38,001 bases of DNA from SZUA-287 sp036397975 (lineage in GTDB: Bacteria > Bacteroidota > Ignavibacteria > UBA10030 > UBA6906), in NCBI GenBank assembly GCA_036397975.1, contig DASWHW010000019.1:1-38001 (forward strand), given 5' to 3'. Below, one piece after another: positions 17,418-24,958 of the stretch. The stretch's first letter is position 1. Every line of letters begins with the position of its first letter. The notes under the pieces were generated by a model that was not told where the DNA came from, searched no databases, and saw only the letters and a list, made by a program, of their open reading frames with translations. The translations under genes were made by a program, and so were the position numbers.

Positions 17418-18565
17418 AAGCCATATGTGTAATACCCGGAAAGAAAAACTCCGCGCATCTGCGCGATGTCCCTAAACCACGTGTCGCAGATATGCCGGAC
17501 GGACGAGGAGTTCTCGTCAAAGTCCTCCGTGTCGGCGTCGATGGAACCGATAAGGAGATCAACGCTGCGGAATATGGTGCCGCTCCGAAAGGAGATGACT
17601 ATCTCATCATCGGACACGAGTCATTTGGTATCGTTGAGGAGGTCGGTGAAAACGTGACGGAATTCCACCCTGGTGATTACGTTGTTGCGACAGTCCGCCG
17701 GCCGGGAAGTTCCTTATACGACAGGATTGGTACATACGATATGACGACGGATGACGTGTATTTCGAGCGTGGTATCAACCTGCGTCACGGATACCTCGCC
17801 GAATATTATGTCGATACGCCTGAGTATATAGTGAAGATACCCGTCGGTTTGATGAACATCGGCGTTTTGCTTGAGCCAATGAGTGTGGCAGAGAAAGGTA
17901 TTATCCAGGCGTATGAAATACAGCGCCGGCTCCGTGTTTGGCGTCCGAGGAAAGCGGCAGTCATGGGATCCGGCACTCTCGGTTTGCTCGCAACGATGAT
18001 ACTGCGTCTTCGCGGATTGGAAGTAACGACGTTCGGTCGGAAGGCATCTCCCTATGTCAACTCAGAGCTCGTTGAAGCTCTCGGCGCTCGCTATGTGTCC
18101 ACGCTCGACACTTCAGTGACCGATGCGGCAAAGGAATACGGACCATTCGATCTCATGTTCGAGGGAACGGGAAGCTCAGCAGTGGTATTCGAATCTGCTG
18201 CGGCTCTGGGGAAGAATGGGGTCCTGATCCTTTCCAGCATTACCGGTGGTGGGAAAAAGCTGGAAGTTCCTGCAGATAAGATAAATCTCGATTTCGTTCT
18301 CGGTAACAAAGTCATGTTCGGCACGGTGAATGCAAACCGCGAGTACTTCGAGGCCGGCGTGAAGGATCTCGCCCAGGGTAGCGCGCAATTCCCCGGATGG
18401 GCCGAACGCCTGCTTACGAACCCCGTGAATGGCCTGGAGAACTTCGAAGAAATGATGAACATCTTGACAAGTCCGGGAAATGCGATCAAGGTCTTTGTCA
18501 ACGTGCATCCGCTTCCCTCAAATGAAATGGACCGAACACGGAAACAAGCAGCCATGGCAAACTAA
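17414..18565 (+). CDS. Glucose 1-dehydrogenase, zinc-dependent MDR type
   Basis: This 383-aa protein belongs to the medium-chain dehydrogenase family and most resembles archaeal-type glucose dehydrogenases. Predicted catalytic zinc ligands are D43 (VGVDGTDKE), H68 and E69 (IIGHESFG) and E154 (VLLEPMSVAEK). Asp in place of the usual Cys at the first position is known in the Haloferax enzyme. The nucleotide-binding loop is GSGTLG (185-190). The structural-zinc lobe region (about 96-118) has no Cys at all, so no structural zinc is expected. It oxidises glucose to gluconolactone with NAD(P)+. ATG 17414 overlaps the glucosidase stop by 4 nt and has AGGAG 8 nt upstream. The product would feed the lactonases at 8.3-11 kb, though those appear exported. 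Confidence 0.88.
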   Translation: MKAICVIPGKKNSAHLRDVPKPRVADMPDGRGVLVKVLRVGVDGTDKEINAAEYGAAPKGDDYLIIGHESFGIVEEVGENVTEFHPGDYVVATVRRPGSSLYDRIGTYDMTTDDVYFERGINLRHGYLAEYYVDTPEYIVKIPVGLMNIGVLLEPMSVAEKGIIQAYEIQRRLRVWRPRKAAVMGSGTLGLLATMILRLRGLEVTTFGRKASPYVNSELVEALGARYVSTLDTSVTDAAKEYGPFDLMFEGTGSSAVVFESAAALGKNGVLILSSITGGGKKLEVPADKINLDFVLGNKVMFGTVNANREYFEAGVKDLAQGSAQFPGWAERLLTNPVNGLENFEEMMNILTSPGNAIKVFVNVHPLPSNEMDRTRKQAAMAN

Positions 18566-18580
18566 GCTCGGAAGCCAATC

Positions 18581-20608
18581 ATGAATATTCGACTCGATAA
18601 AACCGTTCTTCAGAGTTTCGCAGAGGCCTCTCAACGCGAGTGGCTGGAAACAAACGGCCTCGGGGGCTGGGCAAGCTCCACGGTGAGCGGTGCACACACA
18701 CGGAGGTATCATGGACTCCTCGTGGCCGCAACTCATCCGCCGGTGGGACGAGTGGTGTTGCTGTCCAAACTCGAGGAGACTATCGTGACCTCGTCCGAAC
18801 GGTTCGAGCTCGGGTGCAACCAATTCCCCAACGCCGTATCGCCGTCCGGCTTCACGTACCTGACGTCGTTCGAAAAGGATTTGTTCCCCACTTTCGAGTT
18901 TTCCTCGGGAAATATCCGACTTCGAAAAACGGTGGTAACGCCGAACGGTGAGAATGCGACTCTCGTATTGTATGAGGTCTTGGAAGCGGATGACGAGTTC
19001 ACGCTGGAGCTGCGACCGTTCGTGGCTGGCCGCGATTACCACAGCATGACGCACGCCAACGATTCAATCAACCGCGGGGTAGAATTCGCAGACAGCGTAC
19101 TGACGCTGAGAACGTACAACGACCTTCCACCCGTGTATATCTCCGTTCCCAATGCCGAGTTTTATCACCAACCGGAGTGGTACTACAACTTTGAGTATGC
19201 GGTCGAACAGTTCCGCGGCCTCGACTTCCGGGAAGATCTATTCACGCATGGAATCATTCGAGTCACCCTTCGGACAGGCGATCGTCTCGGCGTTGTCATC
19301 TCCACCGAGAAGCCGGAGGGACGAGATGCGTTTCTCCTCGCTGCAAAAGAGAAAAGACGTCGCGAAACCTTGATCAAGAAACTGTCAATTCAGGATGACA
19401 TCACCAAAAGTCTCAGCCTTGCCGCGGACCAGTTCATCGTCCGTCGGGGATCCGATCTCCGGACCATCATTGCGGGATACCATTGGTTCTCGGATTGGGG
19501 CCGTGACACGATGATCGCGCTCCCCGGAATTTGTCTTGTTACTGGGAGGTTCGACGAAGCACGGCTGATTCTTCGAGCCTTTGCTCAAAGTGTAAGCGAG
19601 GGAATGTTGCCGAACCGTTTTCCGGATGCAGGTGAACAACCCGAATACAACACCGTCGACGCAACGCTCTGGTTCTTTGTTGCAATACACAAATACCTGG
19701 AATATACGGGGGACGATGAGTTCGTGAGGGCCGAATTATTTCCGGTCCTGAAAGACATTATTGCGTGGCATGACCGCGGAACTCGTTACAAGATCAAGGT
19801 CGATCCAAGCGATGGGTTGCTGAACGCAGGAGAACCCGGAGTACAGCTTACGTGGATGGATGCGAAGATCGGGGACTGGGTGGTAACTCCAAGACAGGGA
19901 AAAGCTGTGGAGATAAACGCCCTCTGGTACAACGCTTTAATGATCCTTGCAGGTTTTACCAAAAAATACGATTCTGTAGGGGCTTCGCAGACTCTTCTAG
20001 ACAGAGCGGCGAGAGTACGCATATCTTTTGAGACGCTCTTCTGGAACGATGCGGAAAGTTGCCTTGTTGACTACGTAGACGCTGAAACCAGGGATGCGGC
20101 AATCAGGCCAAATCAGATCTTTGCCCTGGGTCTTCCATTTACACTTCTTGATGATTCCCGAGGACGGGCAGTGCTTGCAGTTGTAGAAAACACTCTGTAC
20201 ACCCCGGTGGGATTGCGGAGTCTTTCTCCTGGACACTCTTCATATCGCCCATCGTACGGCGGCGATCAGTGGTCACGTGATAGTGCATATCATCAGGGAA
20301 CTGTATGGAGCTGGCTCATAGGTCCGCTGTGCACTTCCATTGTCAAGCTTGAAGGTGAAAAAGGAAGAATGCGGGCAAGAAAGGTCGTCCAGAACATCTT
20401 GCCACATTTGCAACGAGGCGGACTGGGAACAATTTCTGAAATCTTCGATGCCGATGCCCCGCACCATGAGCACGGATGTACAGCGCAAGCATGGAGCGTC
20501 GGGGAAGTTCTCCGAACATATGTCGAGGATGTTTGCGGGGTCAATCCTGCCCCGGCGAAACAGACGGCAAAAATTCGCAAAACACGGGCGACTGTAGTAG
20601 CGCAATAG
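18581..20608 (+). CDS. Glycogen debranching enzyme, amylo-alpha-1,6-glucosidase (GH133)
   Basis: This 675-aa cytosolic enzyme has an N-terminal GDE_N domain (about 15-240) beginning REWLETNGLGGWASSTVSGA and RRYHGLLVAA. Its C-terminal (alpha/alpha)6 catalytic domain carries HWFSDWGRDTMIALPG (D309 in the WGRD motif), EYNTVDATLWFF, SPGHSSYRP, YHQGTVWSWLIGP and ISEIFDADAPH. These motifs define the archaeal/bacterial amylo-1,6-glucosidase family, which removes alpha-1,6-linked glucose stubs from glycogen as free glucose. It begins 15 bp after the dehydrogenase stop, with GGAAG 6 nt before the ATG, so it is very likely in the same operon and supplies free glucose to it. Confidence 0.92.
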   Translation: MNIRLDKTVLQSFAEASQREWLETNGLGGWASSTVSGAHTRRYHGLLVAATHPPVGRVVLLSKLEETIVTSSERFELGCNQFPNAVSPSGFTYLTSFEKDLFPTFEFSSGNIRLRKTVVTPNGENATLVLYEVLEADDEFTLELRPFVAGRDYHSMTHANDSINRGVEFADSVLTLRTYNDLPPVYISVPNAEFYHQPEWYYNFEYAVEQFRGLDFREDLFTHGIIRVTLRTGDRLGVVISTEKPEGRDAFLLAAKEKRRRETLIKKLSIQDDITKSLSLAADQFIVRRGSDLRTIIAGYHWFSDWGRDTMIALPGICLVTGRFDEARLILRAFAQSVSEGMLPNRFPDAGEQPEYNTVDATLWFFVAIHKYLEYTGDDEFVRAELFPVLKDIIAWHDRGTRYKIKVDPSDGLLNAGEPGVQLTWMDAKIGDWVVTPRQGKAVEINALWYNALMILAGFTKKYDSVGASQTLLDRAARVRISFETLFWNDAESCLVDYVDAETRDAAIRPNQIFALGLPFTLLDDSRGRAVLAVVENTLYTPVGLRSLSPGHSSYRPSYGGDQWSRDSAYHQGTVWSWLIGPLCTSIVKLEGEKGRMRARKVVQNILPHLQRGGLGTISEIFDADAPHHEHGCTAQAWSVGEVLRTYVEDVCGVNPAPAKQTAKIRKTRATVVAQ

Positions 20609-20653
20609 TAAGTCTGTTCATCTTGTATCGTTCAACAATAGATTAGAATACCA

Positions 20654-21922
20654 ATGAACCGAGACGAGCTGAGTAATCACTTCTCCACTGTGCGAGGCAT
20701 GACCGAAGAAATTTCTCGGCCTTTGCAAACGGAGGATTACGTTATCCAGTCAATGACCGATGTCAGCCCACCAAAGTGGCACCTTGGACACACGACATGG
20801 TTTTTCGAGAGAGTGGTCCTGCAGGAATTTACGCCTTCCTACAAGCCATTGAACGACCGGTATTATTTTATCTTCAACTCGTATTACCAGAGTTTTGGTG
20901 ATCGCGTGGCGCGGGACATTCGCGGCACGTTGTCGCGTCCCACCGTTGAGGAAGTCTACACGTATCGTGATGCAATCAACAAGCGGATGATCGAATTGCT
21001 TGCGGCTGTCGAGGACAAGAAGTACGCGAAGATCGCTCCTCTGGTTGAGCTGGGCTTACACCACGAACAGCAACATCAGGAGCTGCTTGTTACAGATATC
21101 AAACATATACTCTCGATGAATCCTTTGCGTCCAACCTACAAGGCCCGAAAGACTTTACCTCACGGGAAAGAGCCGGCAAAGTCGTTTGTTGCATTCGACG
21201 AACAGGTGTTTTGCCTCGGTGCAGATCAAAACGGTTTCTCATGGGATAACGAACGACCACAGCATAAGGTGTTCGTGAATAAGTTTTCATTGATGAATCG
21301 CCCCGTCACCAACGGTGAATACATGGAATTCATGAACGATGGCGGATACACCAATCCCCTTCTCTGGCTTTCGGACGGGTGGGACACTGTTGGAAGCCAG
21401 CAATGGAATGCGCCGCTGTACTGGGAGAAGGTGGACGACTCCTGGCAAATCATGACAATGGGTGGACTTCAACCTGTGGAGCCGACGGAGCCCGTTGCAC
21501 ACGTCAGCTACTATGAGGCGAATGCATTCGCACGGTGGGCGGGAAAGCGGCTCCCGACGGAATCCGAGTGGGAACTGGCTGCAAAGGTTCATCAGGTTTC
21601 TGCCGAGAACGGAAATTTTCTTGAGGACGGAGCGTTTCATCCCGTCGCTCCGGTGGGGAGCAACGGACCGCTCTTCCAAATGATGGGCGATGTGTGGGAG
21701 TGGACCGGAAGTTCCTATCTTCCGTATCCCGGCTATCAACAAGAGCGCGGCCCGTTGGGAGAATACAATGGCAAGTTCATGATCAACCAGATGGTGTTAC
21801 GAGGAGGTTCATGCGCAACCCCGCGGAACCACATCCGATCCACGTACCGTAATTTCTTCCAGTGTGATAAACGCTGGCAGTTTACCGGCTTTCGTCTCGC
21901 ATCAGACATGAACGAAAGGTAA
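20654..21922 (+). CDS. egtB: Ergothioneine biosynthesis iron sulfoxide synthase EgtB
   Basis: This 422-aa protein has a DinB-like N-terminal four-helix domain and a C-terminal formylglycine-generating-enzyme (FGE-sulfatase) domain. The predicted Fe ligands are H46 (KWHLGHTTWFFE), H137 and H141 (LHHEQQHQELL). The C-terminal domain shows the NRPVTNGEYMEF, VAHVSYYEANAFARWAGKRLPTESEWE, GDVWEWTGS and VLRGGSCATPRNHIRSTYRNFF signatures. EgtB joins trimethylhistidine (hercynine) to a Cys-containing thiol with O2. It is followed 4 bp later by egtD. No egtA or egtC is nearby, so cysteine rather than gamma-glutamylcysteine may be the donor, as reported for some other EgtB types. RBS context at ATG 20654 is weak. 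Confidence 0.93.
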   Translation: MNRDELSNHFSTVRGMTEEISRPLQTEDYVIQSMTDVSPPKWHLGHTTWFFERVVLQEFTPSYKPLNDRYYFIFNSYYQSFGDRVARDIRGTLSRPTVEEVYTYRDAINKRMIELLAAVEDKKYAKIAPLVELGLHHEQQHQELLVTDIKHILSMNPLRPTYKARKTLPHGKEPAKSFVAFDEQVFCLGADQNGFSWDNERPQHKVFVNKFSLMNRPVTNGEYMEFMNDGGYTNPLLWLSDGWDTVGSQQWNAPLYWEKVDDSWQIMTMGGLQPVEPTEPVAHVSYYEANAFARWAGKRLPTESEWELAAKVHQVSAENGNFLEDGAFHPVAPVGSNGPLFQMMGDVWEWTGSSYLPYPGYQQERGPLGEYNGKFMINQMVLRGGSCATPRNHIRSTYRNFFQCDKRWQFTGFRLASDMNER

Positions 21923-21926
21923 ACCA

Positions 21927-22979
21927 ATGTCCGGCTACAAGGTTCTCCACGATAGTGATACACAGGACTCGTTCGGTCGTCGCGATGCTTTTGCTCTTGA
22001 CGTTTTGAACGGACTTAGCGCAATACCGAAGTCCCTTCTGTCAAAATATTTTTATGACGGGATCGGGAGTAGACTTTTTCAGAGGATTACTGAGCTTGAG
22101 GAATATTACCCGACCCGTTCGGAACTTGAGATCCTTCAGAATAACAAAGAAGAGATTGCCCGGTATGTTGACTATGCACCAATCAACCTTGTGGAGCTTG
22201 GCGCCGGATTCAGCCAGAAAACAACAACACTCCTGAAGCACTTCATGGATTCCGGCGTTGATTTCCGCTATGTGCCGATTGACATTTCTGAATCAGCAAT
22301 GAAATCGCTGGTTGAGACATTGGGGCGGCATCTGCCGACCCTTGAGGTGAATGGAATCATCGCCGACTATTTCACCGGAATGAAATGGCTGAACAATCGA
22401 TCAGGGAGAAAGAACCTGGTGATGTTCCTTGGTTCTTCGATTGGAAATTTCAGTAACGGAGACGTGGGGACGTTCCTTCGAAGTGTTTGGTCATGCCTGA
22501 AGCACGACGACCTAATGCTAATCGGCTTCGACCTAAAAAAAGGGATCGACATGCTCATCCGTGCTTACAACGACAAAGAAGGTGTAACGCGGGATTTCAA
22601 TCTTAATCTCCTCAACCGCATCAATCGCGAGCTTGGCGGACAATTCGATCTTTCGACATTCAGGCATTTCGGAACATATAATGTTTTTTCAGGCGCGATG
22701 GAGAGTTATCTTATCAGCCTGAAGAAACAGACCGTGTTTATTGAGCAAATCGGGCGCACATTTGATTTCGAACCCTGGGAGCCAATCCACACCGAGTTCT
22801 CGCAGAAGTACCTTGTGAGCGACATCGATGGGATGGCGAAAGCTAACGGCTTTGAAGTATTCGAACACTTCTTCGATTCGAAATACTACTTTGCCGACTC
22901 CATGTGGCGTGTGCACAAGCCGACGAAGCCGTCTCGGAAACAAGTTCCTGACAGAAAAGGCATCACACTGGTACGCTAA
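21927..22979 (+). CDS. egtD: L-histidine N(alpha)-methyltransferase EgtD
   Basis: This 350-aa SAM-dependent methyltransferase makes hercynine by trimethylating the amino group of histidine. The family N-terminus LPKSLLSKYFYDGIGSRLFQ-like block, ITELEEYYPTRSELEIL, the SAM site around LVELGAGFSQKT and VPIDISESAM, and the MFLGSSIGNF and LIGFDLKKG motifs are all present. The C-terminal segment EPIHTEFSQKYLVSDIDGMAKANGF is also characteristic. AAAGG lies 6-7 nt before the ATG. With egtB 4 bp upstream it completes the core two-enzyme ergothioneine route. Confidence 0.94.
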   Translation: MSGYKVLHDSDTQDSFGRRDAFALDVLNGLSAIPKSLLSKYFYDGIGSRLFQRITELEEYYPTRSELEILQNNKEEIARYVDYAPINLVELGAGFSQKTTTLLKHFMDSGVDFRYVPIDISESAMKSLVETLGRHLPTLEVNGIIADYFTGMKWLNNRSGRKNLVMFLGSSIGNFSNGDVGTFLRSVWSCLKHDDLMLIGFDLKKGIDMLIRAYNDKEGVTRDFNLNLLNRINRELGGQFDLSTFRHFGTYNVFSGAMESYLISLKKQTVFIEQIGRTFDFEPWEPIHTEFSQKYLVSDIDGMAKANGFEVFEHFFDSKYYFADSMWRVHKPTKPSRKQVPDRKGITLVR

Positions 22980-22992
22980 TACTACTCACGTG

Positions 22993-23019
22993 CGTGGGGC
23001 AATCCCTGCCTCCCCCACG
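22993..23019 (+). terminator. Possible terminator or hairpin after egtD
   Basis: CGTGGGG and CCCCACG form a perfect 7-bp stem with a 13-nt loop, 14 bp after the egtD stop. The downstream sequence is AT-rich (ATTCAATTCAGATT) but has no clean T-tract, so termination is uncertain. Confidence 0.4.
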
Positions 23020-23041
23020 ATTCAATTCAGATTCAGAACAT

Positions 23042-23073
23042 AATTGCGATCGATCCTCGACACAATTGTGATC
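23042..23073. promoter_or_regulatory. Direct repeat AATTGYGATC with a CACAATTGTG palindrome upstream of the aquaporin
   Basis: AATTGCGATC (23042) and AATTGTGATC (23064) are spaced 22 bp apart, close to two helical turns. The second copy overlaps the perfect palindrome CACAATTGTG (23061-23070). The site ends 44 bp before the aquaporin start, where a regulator could bind. No factor can be named. Confidence 0.35.
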
Positions 23074-23116
23074 TCCTGTCTCTACCTTTCCTTTGCAATC
23101 TTAAAGTGGATTCACG

Positions 23117-23899
23117 GTGACAACTGAAACAAGCCAATTTCATTGGCCTGAATACTTGATGGAGGCAGCGGAGCTTGCACTCTTCATGATTTCTGCCGCA
23201 GTCTTCGGTACATTACTGGAGTATCCCGGATCCCCGGTCCGTCAGGTGATTCACGATCCGTTCATACGAAGAGGATTGATGGGGATCGCGATGGGAACGA
23301 CGGCAATCGCCATTATTTATTCTCGTTTGGGAAAACAATCAGGTGGACACTTTAATCCGGCCGTGACGCTCACCTTTCTTTCACTGGGCAAGATCAAGCG
23401 ACTTGACGCGGTCATGTATATTGTTGCACAGTTTATTGGAGGGGTCGGCGGGATCTTGATTTCTTCCTTCTTCCTGAAACAAATGCTCGAAAGTCCGACC
23501 GTCCGCTATGTAGCAACCGTTCCCGGCGATTGGGGGATTGGTATCGCCTTCATTTCAGAATTTGTTATTTCGTTCATCCTCATGACCGTGATCTTGATAG
23601 TTTCCGGGAGAGAGAAGATTGCGCGGTACACGGGTGTTTTCGCCGGAGTCTTTGTCGCATCCTACATTTTGCTGGAGGCTCCTCTTTCAGGCATGAGCAT
23701 GAACCCTGCCCGGACATTTGGCTCTGCCTTGCCTGCGGGAATCTGGGATGCCTTTTGGATCTATTTGACTGCGCCCCCTCTTGCCATGTTTCTTGCTGGT
23801 TTGCTCCATAAGAAACTGGCATACAGGAATCCTCCCGTTTGTGCGAAACTCCATCATGACAATGAATACCGCTGCATCCACTGTGGAAAAGGGATGTGA
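23117..23899 (+). CDS. MIP family aquaporin/glycerol channel with a Cys/His-rich tail
   Basis: This 260-aa integral membrane protein shows six hydrophobic segments and both pore signatures: GGHFNPAVT (first NPA) and GMSMNPARTFGSALP (second NPA). The residue after the second NPA is Arg, the selectivity-filter Arg. It passes water and perhaps small neutral solutes such as glycerol across the inner membrane. The last 20 residues (VCAKLHHDNEYRCIHCGKGM) form a C-x3-HH-x5-C-x2-C pattern that could bind zinc at the cytoplasmic face. The start is GTG 23117 with AAGTGGA upstream. Water channel versus glycerol channel cannot be decided by eye. Confidence 0.9.
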   Translation: MTTETSQFHWPEYLMEAAELALFMISAAVFGTLLEYPGSPVRQVIHDPFIRRGLMGIAMGTTAIAIIYSRLGKQSGGHFNPAVTLTFLSLGKIKRLDAVMYIVAQFIGGVGGILISSFFLKQMLESPTVRYVATVPGDWGIGIAFISEFVISFILMTVILIVSGREKIARYTGVFAGVFVASYILLEAPLSGMSMNPARTFGSALPAGIWDAFWIYLTAPPLAMFLAGLLHKKLAYRNPPVCAKLHHDNEYRCIHCGKGM

Positions 23900-24002
23900 T
23901 CGAATCTTCCTGGATTTGAGATAGTATGGTGAACATTGCAATGTATCTTAGCAAAAGAAAACACCAAACATCATTCTCACACATTATTGAAGGAATTACA
24001 CC

Positions 24003-24854
24003 ATGAAAAAACGTCCCATTATTATCGGCGTTGGAGTGGCCATTCTAGCTATTGGCTGGTATGCATTCAGACCGGAACGTCTGTTCGTCAACGAAGTGGT
24101 CAACGAAAAATTCCCGGCGACAAAGACTGTCTCTGAGGGCGGGCCACAGCTTCTTACCAAAGGAGAATTCCACGGCGTTGCCCACGAAGCAAAAGGGACT
24201 GCGAGCATTTACAAGCTCGCGAATGGAAAACGTGTTTTACGGTTCACCAATTTCGAGACCTCTAATGGTCCTGACGTGCAAGTGTACCTCGGCGTCGCTC
24301 CTGATGCGAGCGACAATGAAACTGTAACGAACGCGGGATTCCGAAGTCTCGGTCCTATCAAGGGAAACAAAGGTGATCAGAATTATGATATTCCCGAAGA
24401 CGTCGATCTCAACGATGTTAATTCGATAACCGTATGGTGCGAGCGTTTTGGTGCGAACTTTGCGACGGCGCCTCTTTCATCAACCAGCCAGGAACCAAAA
24501 ACACTGAGTCGGGGTCAATTTCACGGCGCCTCGCATGAAACACGCGGAGTCGCAACCATCTTTCAACTTGGCGATGGCAAACGTGTTCTTCGCTTCACAG
24601 ATTTCGAAACATCAAATGGGCCGGATGTGCAGGTTTACCTGGGCGTTGCCCCCGATGCAAGAGATGACGAGACAGTAACAAAGGCGGGCTTCTTCCACCT
24701 TGCAGCCTTGAAGGGAAACCAGGGAGATCAGAATTACGACATCCCGGCGGATGTGGATTTGAGCAAGTACAAGTCTGTGACTGTGTGGTGCAGAAGGTTT
24801 GGAAAAAACTTCGGTACGGCGCCCCTCAGCAGTGGAACGGTTGCACAGAGGTAA
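24003..24854 (+). CDS. Membrane-anchored tandem DM13 domain protein
   Basis: This 283-aa protein has an N-terminal anchor or signal (residues about 5-21, IIIGVGVAILAIGWYAF) followed by two DM13 domains at about 53-160 and 170-277. The domains are near-copies offset by 117 residues: both have RVLRFT-FETSNGPDVQVYLGVAPDA, KGN-GDQNYDIP and VTVWC-RFG-NF. The conserved cysteines are C146 and C263. DM13 is proposed to be a periplasmic redox domain based on this Cys and its domain partners; direct evidence is thin. GAAGGA lies before the ATG. It is the last gene of the plus-strand run and is followed by a terminator. Confidence 0.88.
   Translation: MKKRPIIIGVGVAILAIGWYAFRPERLFVNEVVNEKFPATKTVSEGGPQLLTKGEFHGVAHEAKGTASIYKLANGKRVLRFTNFETSNGPDVQVYLGVAPDASDNETVTNAGFRSLGPIKGNKGDQNYDIPEDVDLNDVNSITVWCERFGANFATAPLSSTSQEPKTLSRGQFHGASHETRGVATIFQLGDGKRVLRFTDFETSNGPDVQVYLGVAPDARDDETVTKAGFFHLAALKGNQGDQNYDIPADVDLSKYKSVTVWCRRFGKNFGTAPLSSGTVAQR
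24159..24833 (+). repeat. Internal tandem duplication of the DM13 domain
   Basis: Two units of about 324 bp (24159-24482 and 24510-24833) encode DM13 domains with very similar sequence, offset by 351 bp. This is an intragenic duplication within the DM13 gene. Confidence 0.85.
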
Positions 24855-24908
24855 CGTTGTAAAGTGTGAACAACCAGCCGAGTTGGGAACGAGCTGGTAG
24901 AATTGGAG

Positions 24909-24943
24909 AAACGCCCGGACAAATTGTTCGGGCGTTTTTGTTT
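24909..24943 (+). terminator. Rho-independent terminator after the tandem DM13 gene
   Basis: A stem of about 12 bp (AAACGCCCGGAC / GTTCGGGCGTTT, with one G-U) closes on a short AT loop and runs into TTTTTGTTT. It separates the plus-strand genes from the convergent minus-strand block. Confidence 0.85.
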
Positions 24944-24958
24944 ACGGGCTTCGTCGTA

